The notes under the pieces: generated by a model | Seen by the model: the letters and a program-made list of their open reading frames with translations, nothing else | Databases searched by the model: none | What the model was told of the DNA's origin: nothing | From: Curtobacterium sp. MCJR17_055 | GTDB taxonomy: Bacteria > Actinomycetota > Actinomycetes > Actinomycetales > Microbacteriaceae | DNA: 64,000 nt | Assembly (NCBI RefSeq): GCF_003224335.1 | Contig: NZ_QKLF01000002.1 | Span: forward strand, 659,179 to 723,178 | Direction of reading: 5' to 3' | Position numbers and translations under genes: made by a program | Part shown: positions 59,037 through 64,000 of the stretch, one piece after another | Layout: each line of letters begins with the position of its first letter | Numbering within the stretch: position 1 is the stretch's first letter

Positions 59037-59999
59037 CTACGCGGACGTCGCTGGACCGGTTCGGCGACGCAGGACCCCGTCCGGCACGACCGGCGGCCGT
59101 GGCTGGTCGAAGTCGACGGCCGAGGTCGGCGCGACCGAGGTCGGCATCGCCGGTGCGGGCGGCGCACCCTGGGCATCGGCCGCGTCGAGCACGGCACGGG
59201 TCGCCGCCGCAGCGATCCGCAGGGCGTCCTGCAGGGGCCTCGCCCGGAGCGCCGGGGTCCGGACCTCCACGCCCCACGGCTCGGCGAACCCCAGGCCGCG
59301 GACCGTACGGACGAACCCGGGCAGGTCCCAGGCACCGGAACCGGGCAGGTAGCGGCCGTCCCGCGACTCGTCGGCGAGCGTCATCCCGTTCGGGGTGTGC
59401 AGCAGTCCGTCGCTGAGCTCGACCGCGGCGAGGGCGGACGGCGCCACGCCCTGCGCGATCGAGGCCAGGGTCGACCCACCGCGCAGCGCGTGCATCGCGT
59501 CGAGCACCAGCCCGCCGTTCGGGTGACCCGCCACCACGAACCGCGAGGCGCGCTCGACGGTCGCCAGGTTCGACCACGGCTCCGGCTCGAGCACCAGACG
59601 GGCGCCGACGCCCTCGGCCTGCACCGCGAGGTGGTTCCACGCTTCACCCATCACCGCCGGTGACGCCCCGGGAACCGAGTGGTCCGCCCGCACGACGACC
59701 TGCCAGGCGGCCAGGGTCGCCGCTGCTTCGAGCAGGACGCCGCGGTCGGCCTCCTGGTCGTCCCGGCCCGGTGTCGACCACCAGTCACCGAGGGTGCCGA
59801 GCTGGACCCAGACCACGCCGGCGTCGTCGAGCATCCGGCGCAGGTCCGCGAAGCCGGTCGTGGCGCGGACCTCGTGCAGGTCGTCGAGCGCGAGAGCGAG
59901 CCCCGCGAAGCCGGCGTCGGCCACCGCGCGGACACGCTCCCGCACCGGTTCACGCCCGGCCCACGTCCACGACGTGGCGAGCAGGTCGTGTTCCTCCAC
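59037..59999 (-). CDS. Sugar phosphate isomerase/epimerase-like TIM-barrel protein
   Basis: A 320-residue protein of the AP endonuclease 2 / xylose isomerase-like TIM-barrel superfamily. Supporting stretches are LATSWTWAGREPVRERVRAV, DAGFAGLALALDDLHEV, LVLEPEPWSNLATVERASRF with a Glu that could bind metal, and GLVLDAMHALRGGSTL with an Asp. The C-terminal 45 residues (AQGAPPAPAMPTSVAPTSAV) are extra and unstructured. The GTG at 59999 follows GGAGG 8 nt upstream. It forms a leftward cluster with fumarylacetoacetase, GtrA and phosphoketolase genes. The substrate is unknown. Confidence 0.8.
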   Translation of the reverse strand: MEEHDLLATSWTWAGREPVRERVRAVADAGFAGLALALDDLHEVRATTGFADLRRMLDDAGVVWVQLGTLGDWWSTPGRDDQEADRGVLLEAAATLAAWQVVVRADHSVPGASPAVMGEAWNHLAVQAEGVGARLVLEPEPWSNLATVERASRFVVAGHPNGGLVLDAMHALRGGSTLASIAQGVAPSALAAVELSDGLLHTPNGMTLADESRDGRYLPGSGAWDLPGFVRTVRGLGFAEPWGVEVRTPALRARPLQDALRIAAAATRAVLDAADAQGAPPAPAMPTSVAPTSAVDFDQPRPPVVPDGVLRRRTGPATSA

Positions 60000-60169
60000 A
60001 GGACCACCTCCATGATCCGGACACGCTCGGCTGCCCCGTTGCAGCTGCTGCACGTCCTGTCTGCGGATCGCTGCCGTACCCCTCGCAGCGTTCGGGGTCC
60101 GGTGTACGCCGGGCGCCTCGGAGTCCTCCCAGGACGGCCGGCGTCCGGAGCGAGCCGGGGAGGGCCGCG

Positions 60170-60853
60170 TCAGACGACGTGCGTCTCGACGACCCCGACA
60201 CCGTCCACCGCGCCGCGCAGCACCGACCCGCGCGCCACCGGCCCGACGCCCTCGGGGGTGCCGGTGAAGAGCAGGTCGCCGGGCGCGAGCGCGACGGAAC
60301 GGGACAGCGCGGCGATCGTCTCGGCGACGCTCCAGATCTGCTCCGCCAGGTCGCCCGACTGCCGCAGGTCCCCGTCGACGTGCAGGGTGACGGCCCCGGA
60401 CGTCGGGTCGACACCGGCTGCGGGGACGATCGTGCCGATCGGTGCGGAGTGGTCGAACCCCTTCGCCAGGTCCCACGGACGCCCGAGTCGCTTCGCCTCG
60501 GCCTGCAGGTCCCGGCGGGTGAGGTCGATGCCGACCGCGTACCCCCAGACGAGTCCGAGCGCGTCGGCGACGGACACGTCCCGGCCACCCCCACCGAGGG
60601 CGACGACGAGTTCGACCTCGTACTCCAGTCGGGCGGTCAGGGTCGGGTACGGGGAGTCGGCGCCGTCCGTCACGAGCGCGTCTGCCGGCTTGCCGAAGAA
60701 GAACGGCGGCTCGCGGTCCGGGTCGTGGCCCATCTCGCGCGCGTGCGCTGCGTAGTTGCGTCCGACGCAGTACACGCGACGGACCGGGAACCGGCCACCG
60801 GTGCTCGTGGGAACGGTCGGGAGGCCCGGCGCCGGGACGACGAGGTCGGTCAC
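60170..60853 (-). CDS. Fumarylacetoacetate hydrolase family protein
   Basis: A 227-residue member of the FAH superfamily, which hydrolyses or decarboxylates C-C bonds of beta-keto acids. The start [20 protein letters not shown] and the metal triad in [13 protein letters not shown] with Asp later in [15 protein letters not shown] are typical (E-x-E...D). [10 protein letters not shown] and [14 protein letters not shown] close the active site. The length equals the short branch that includes oxaloacetate decarboxylase and acylpyruvase. The GTG start overlaps the GtrA stop by 4 nt. Nearby genes do not define one pathway. Confidence 0.9.
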   Translation of the reverse strand: MTDLVVPAPGLPTVPTSTGGRFPVRRVYCVGRNYAAHAREMGHDPDREPPFFFGKPADALVTDGADSPYPTLTARLEYEVELVVALGGGGRDVSVADALGLVWGYAVGIDLTRRDLQAEAKRLGRPWDLAKGFDHSAPIGTIVPAAGVDPTSGAVTLHVDGDLRQSGDLAEQIWSVAETIAALSRSVALAPGDLLFTGTPEGVGPVARGSVLRGAVDGVGVVETHVV

Positions 60854-61317
60854 GCGTCCAGCGTGGCAGGCCGCGCCGGGAACACGAAGCGGTTCATCGC
60901 CCAGTAGCGGAAGACCATCGCGATGAGCGTGCCGATCACGGGGCCGCTGATGAAGTCGGCGAGTTCCTGCCCCGCGAGCGACACGTTCGGCACTTCCAGA
61001 CCGAGGACGTAGCGGGAGATCCAGAGCGGTGCCGAGTTGAGGCCGACGCCGATCACGCTGACGATGACGAACAGCAGGACCTCGTGGCCGGTGTGCAGCT
61101 CGCCACGGTCACCGAAGGACCACTTCTTGTTGAGGAAGTAGGACACGACCGTCGCGACGATGATGCCGATCGCCAGGGCCGTCACCGGGTGCTGCGGGAT
61201 GACGAAGAACTTCAGCCCGTAGTTGATGCCCATCGTGATGACGAAACCGAGACCACCGACGACCAGGAACCGGAGCGCGGGGTGCTCCACGAGCGACCGG
61301 ACAGAGAACGACTGCAC
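60850..61317 (-). CDS. GtrA family membrane protein
   Basis: A 155-residue protein with four membrane helices at about 15-35, 43-62, 80-100 and 120-140. The family segments [20 protein letters not shown] and [20 protein letters not shown] match GtrA, which flips or assists transfer of lipid-linked sugars for surface glycan or teichoic acid decoration. The ATG at 61317 is well placed. Its stop overlaps the next start (GTGA), so it is coupled with the FAH-family gene, although no biochemical link is obvious. Confidence 0.9.
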   Translation of the reverse strand: MQSFSVRSLVEHPALRFLVVGGLGFVITMGINYGLKFFVIPQHPVTALAIGIIVATVVSYFLNKKWSFGDRGELHTGHEVLLFVIVSVIGVGLNSAPLWISRYVLGLEVPNVSLAGQELADFISGPVIGTLIAMVFRYWAMNRFVFPARPATLDA

Positions 61318-61339
61318 CGGCCAACCCTAGACCGGCCGG

Positions 61340-61383
61340 CCGGACGGCCGCCGACCGGCACGCGTTCCGGACCGGCCGTCCGG
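61340..61383 (-). terminator. Hairpin downstream of phosphoketolase gene
   Basis: CCGGACGGCCG (61340-61350) and CGGCCGTCCGG (61373-61383) are perfect 11-bp arms with a 22-nt loop, immediately after the leftward phosphoketolase stop. Confidence 0.55.
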
Positions 61384-63858
61384 TCAACGACCGGGAGCGG
61401 CCCCCTCGGTCTCGCCCTGTCCCGGGTCGCCACCCGTGCCGCCGTCCGAGGCCCCGTCCTGCGGCCAGCCGGTGAACTCCCATCCGGCGACCGCCTCGTG
61501 GTCCTCGCCGTTCGTGTAGGCGAACTCTCGAGCGGCGGCGCGTGCGTCGGTGAGGGCCGTCAGCAGGTCGTCGAACCGGTCGGACCCGTCGGCGACGCGG
61601 GTGAGCGCGTCGTGCGCGAGGGCGTACCGGTCCATGTCGTTCCGCATGAGCATGTCGAAGGGCGAGGTGGTCGTGCCCTGCTCGAGGAAGCCGTGCACGT
61701 GCAGGTCGTCGTGCCCGTGCCGGCGGTAGGTCAGGTTGTGCACGAGCGAGGGGTAGCCGTGGAAGGCGAAGACCGCGGGCGTGCCGGGCAGGAAGACCTC
61801 GTCGTAGCGCTCGTCCGACGCCGGGTGGTCGTGCTTGCGCGGGTCGCCGATCGACAGCAGGTCGACGACGTTGACCACGCGGACGCCGACGTCGGGCGCG
61901 TGCTTCCGGATGATGTCGGCGGCGGCGATCGTCTCGACGGTCGGGACGTCGCCGGCGCTGACGAGCACGACGTCGGCGTGGCCCACGGTCTGCTCCGTGC
62001 CGGCCCAGTCCCAGACACCGAAGCCGGCCGCCGCGTGGGCGACGGCGTCCTCGAGGGACAGGAACACCGGCTCGGGGTGCTTGCCGGCGACGATGACCTC
62101 GATGCGGTCCGTCGTCTCGAACGCGTGCGCGGCGACGGCGAGCAGCGTGTTCGCGTCGGCGGGCAACTTGATCCGGACCAGGTCCTGCTGCTTGGACGCC
62201 ACGACGTCGAGGAACCCGGGGTCCTGGTGCGAGAACCCGTTGTGGTCCTGCCGCCACACGTGCGACGACAGCAGGATCGTCAGGTTCGACACCGGTGCGC
62301 GCCAGTCGATGTCGGTCGAGGACTCGAGCCACTTGGCGTACTGACCGACCATCGAGTCGACGATGTGCGCGAACGCCTCGTACGTGTTGAACACCCCGTG
62401 GCGCCCGCTCAGCACGTACCCCTCGAGCATCCCCTCGAGCAGGTGTTCGGACAGCACCTCGATGACACGACCGCGGGCTGCCATGTGCTCGTCACCGGCC
62501 TCCCGCCGGGCACGCCAGACCCGGCTCGTGACGTCGAAGACCGCGTCGAGCTTGTTCGAGATCGTCTCGTCCGGGCCGAACAGCCGGAACGAGTTCGGGT
62601 TCCGCTGCGTGAGGGCGGCGAGCCACGGCCCGAGGGTGCCCGTGGCGGACGCGTCCTCGCCGACGGGCACGGCGAACTCCTCGAGGCCCGGGCGGTCGAG
62701 GGCGGTCCGGATCCGGCCGCCGTTGGCGTGCGGGGTGGCGCTCATCCGGGTCTCGCCGGCGGGACGGATCGTCTCGAGGATGCCGATCGGCCGGGCGTCC
62801 TGGTCGAACAGCTCCTCCGGCCGGTAGGAGCGCAACCACTCCTCGAGCTGCCGGCGGTGACCCTCGTCGTCGCGGACGTTCGGCAGCGGGACCTGGTGCG
62901 CGCGGAAGGTGCCCTCGACCTGCTCGCCGTCGACGACCTTCGGGCCGGTCCAGCCCTTCGGGGTCCGGAGCACGATCATCGGCCAGCGCGGGCGGAGGTC
63001 CGCGGCGCCGGCCATCTCGCCGGCGGCGGCTCGGGCGGCCTGTGCCCGGGCGGCGGCCTGGATGTCGTCGATCGTCGCGAGTGCCCGGCGGAGCGCCCCG
63101 TCGAACAGGGCGTGCACGGCGAACGGGTCGTGGTCCACCCGGCCGGAGTCGACCACGATCGGCTCGTAGCCGAGTCCGCGGAAGTACGCCTGCAGGTCCT
63201 CGTCGGGGATCCGCGCGAGGACGGTCGGGTTCGCGATCTTGTACCCGTTCAGGTTCAGGATCGGCAGGACCGCGCCGTCCGACACCGGGTCGAGGAACGT
63301 GTGCGCCTGCCAGGACGCCGACAGCGGACCCGTCTCGGCCTCACCGTCGCCCACGACGCAGGCGACGACCAGGTCGGGGTTGTCGAACGCGGCGCCGTAC
63401 GCGTGCGCGAGGGAGTAGCCGAGCTCACCGCCCTCGTTGATCGACCCCGGGGTCTCCGGTGCCGCGTGCGAGGGGATGCCGCCGGGGAACGAGAACTGGC
63501 GGAAGAACCGCTGGAGCCCGGCCGTGTCGGGCGTGATGTCGGGGTAGAGCTCGTTCCACGTGCCGTCGAGCCACGCGTTCGCGTTCATCGCGGGGCCGCC
63601 GTGGCCGGGACCGCAGATGTAGAGCACGTCGCGGTCGGTCTCGCTGATGACGGCGTTGAGGTGCGCGTACACGAGGTTCAGCGCCGGCGACGTCCCCCAG
63701 TGCCCGAGCAGCCGCGGCTTGATGTCCGAGGGCTCCAACGGCCGCTCCAGCAGCGGGTCGTCGAGCAGGTAGATCTGCCCGACGGTGAGGTAGTTCGCGG
63801 CGCGCCACCAGGCGTCGATCGCGCGGATGCGGTCGGTGGACGAGTGCGACGTGGGCAT
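61384..63858 (-). CDS. xfp: Phosphoketolase (xylulose 5-phosphate/fructose 6-phosphate)
   Basis: An 824-residue ThDP enzyme that splits xylulose 5-phosphate to acetyl phosphate and glyceraldehyde 3-phosphate. Family motifs include AANYLTVGQIYLLDDPLLER, KPRLLGHWGTSPALNLVYAH, ICGPGHGGPAMNANAWLDGT, INEGGELGYSLAHAYGAAFD, the ThDP-binding VVGDGEAETGPLSASW and NLNGYKIANP. The length is normal. The last 30 residues are a Gly/Asp-rich tail outside the family core. The ATG at 63858 may be leaderless, since TAGCGT ends 7 nt upstream. With xylA and xylB it would give xylose a phosphoketolase route. An acetate kinase partner is not in the window. Confidence 0.95.
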   Translation of the reverse strand: MPTSHSSTDRIRAIDAWWRAANYLTVGQIYLLDDPLLERPLEPSDIKPRLLGHWGTSPALNLVYAHLNAVISETDRDVLYICGPGHGGPAMNANAWLDGTWNELYPDITPDTAGLQRFFRQFSFPGGIPSHAAPETPGSINEGGELGYSLAHAYGAAFDNPDLVVACVVGDGEAETGPLSASWQAHTFLDPVSDGAVLPILNLNGYKIANPTVLARIPDEDLQAYFRGLGYEPIVVDSGRVDHDPFAVHALFDGALRRALATIDDIQAAARAQAARAAAGEMAGAADLRPRWPMIVLRTPKGWTGPKVVDGEQVEGTFRAHQVPLPNVRDDEGHRRQLEEWLRSYRPEELFDQDARPIGILETIRPAGETRMSATPHANGGRIRTALDRPGLEEFAVPVGEDASATGTLGPWLAALTQRNPNSFRLFGPDETISNKLDAVFDVTSRVWRARREAGDEHMAARGRVIEVLSEHLLEGMLEGYVLSGRHGVFNTYEAFAHIVDSMVGQYAKWLESSTDIDWRAPVSNLTILLSSHVWRQDHNGFSHQDPGFLDVVASKQQDLVRIKLPADANTLLAVAAHAFETTDRIEVIVAGKHPEPVFLSLEDAVAHAAAGFGVWDWAGTEQTVGHADVVLVSAGDVPTVETIAAADIIRKHAPDVGVRVVNVVDLLSIGDPRKHDHPASDERYDEVFLPGTPAVFAFHGYPSLVHNLTYRRHGHDDLHVHGFLEQGTTTSPFDMLMRNDMDRYALAHDALTRVADGSDRFDDLLTALTDARAAAREFAYTNGEDHEAVAGWEFTGWPQDGASDGGTGGDPGQGETEGAAPGR

Positions 63859-63865
63859 GCCCCAC

Positions 63866-63871
63866 ACGCTA
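63866..63871 (-). promoter_or_regulatory. -10 element (TAGCGT) before xfp
   Basis: Reading leftward, TAGCGT ends 7 nt before the xfp ATG and no ribosome binding site is seen. The remaining 129 bases to the window edge show no gene that I can support. Confidence 0.45.
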
Positions 63872-64000
63872 CGAGAGAGCCGATCCGGGAAATCCAGAAA
63901 ACCCTCCAATCCGATCGGCGCAGGGTGCCGAATCACTGTCACAAGCCGGGAACGGCCCGCAAGCGCTCACCAGCCGCACATCGCTGGTTCTCCACCCCTT

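Noticed and set aside
1..64000. CRISPR arrays, rRNA and tRNA genes, insertion sequences
   Set aside because: No regularly spaced repeats, no ribosomal or tRNA-like sequence and no transposase motif were found on reading both strands.

Overview
The window is GC-rich actinobacterial DNA, densely packed with genes on both strands and starting many of them at GTG. The gene content (Ku and LigD end joining, xylose and alpha-xyloside use, ROK and LacI regulators, DUF3618 and holin-like envelope genes, SipW/TasA-type surface proteins) suggests a Microbacteriaceae member, possibly Curtobacterium or a close relative. The genus is an inference from protein families. I saw no rRNA, tRNA, CRISPR array, transposase or integrase, so this looks like an ordinary chromosomal segment with accessory loci.

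Layout. 1-10.3 kb: the N-terminus of a ThrE-type exporter, OsmC peroxidase, two zinc alcohol dehydrogenases, a gamma-glutamyltransferase, a secreted lectin-M23 peptidase fusion, AlkD, a CtaG-like protein, an NAD-dependent epimerase and a secreted trypsin-like protease. 10.36-15.83 kb: the most unusual part, two mirror-image operons of TasA/camelysin-like surface proteins with SipW-type signal peptidases. They converge on each other, and each is flanked on the outside by a divergent MarR regulator with nearby operator-like palindromes. One of the signal peptidases is fused to a second signal-peptide-like segment and an extracytoplasmic beta domain. 15.9-18.7 kb: a pentapeptide-repeat protein, DUF6314, and a thioredoxin-reductase-like flavoprotein divergent from an XRE-cupin regulator. 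18.8-23.8 kb: xylA-xylB, TetR and LacI regulators, and a small putative zinc protein that ordinary gene callers could miss. 23.9-31.8 kb: a methyltransferase, an orphan FtsX-type permease with a lipoprotein, a Gfo/Idh-ThuA-Gfo/Idh operon and an ABC exporter.

32-40 kb: a LacI-controlled sugar ABC importer with a GH31 alpha-xylosidase, followed by a ROK regulator. Together with xylA-xylB and the phosphoketolase at 61.4-63.9 kb, this outlines a route from imported xylosides to xylose, xylulose 5-phosphate and acetyl phosphate plus glyceraldehyde 3-phosphate. 40.4-48 kb: a MarR-quinone oxidoreductase pair with two 18-bp operators, a glycosyltransferase, a three-gene membrane/stress operon ending in a perfect 40-bp palindrome, HAD, GNAT, Ppx/GppA and a monooxygenase-like membrane protein. 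48-53.7 kb: a very large secreted GH3 beta-glycosidase with permuted domains, a likely ROK regulator remnant, and two small secreted or membrane proteins. 53.7-64 kb: Ku, an SDR overlapping LigD, small acidic proteins, a TIM-barrel isomerase, a fumarylacetoacetase-family enzyme, GtrA and phosphoketolase.

Regulatory signals recur. Several genes have a -10 like TAGCGT or TAGGGT only 6-7 nt before the start codon, which suggests leaderless mRNAs. Hairpins sit between substrate or binding-protein genes and the genes downstream of them. The decamer GACGGGAGGC occurs at least 11 times, singly in genes and as inverted pairs in terminator-like hairpins. All coordinates and counts come from reading the sequence by eye.
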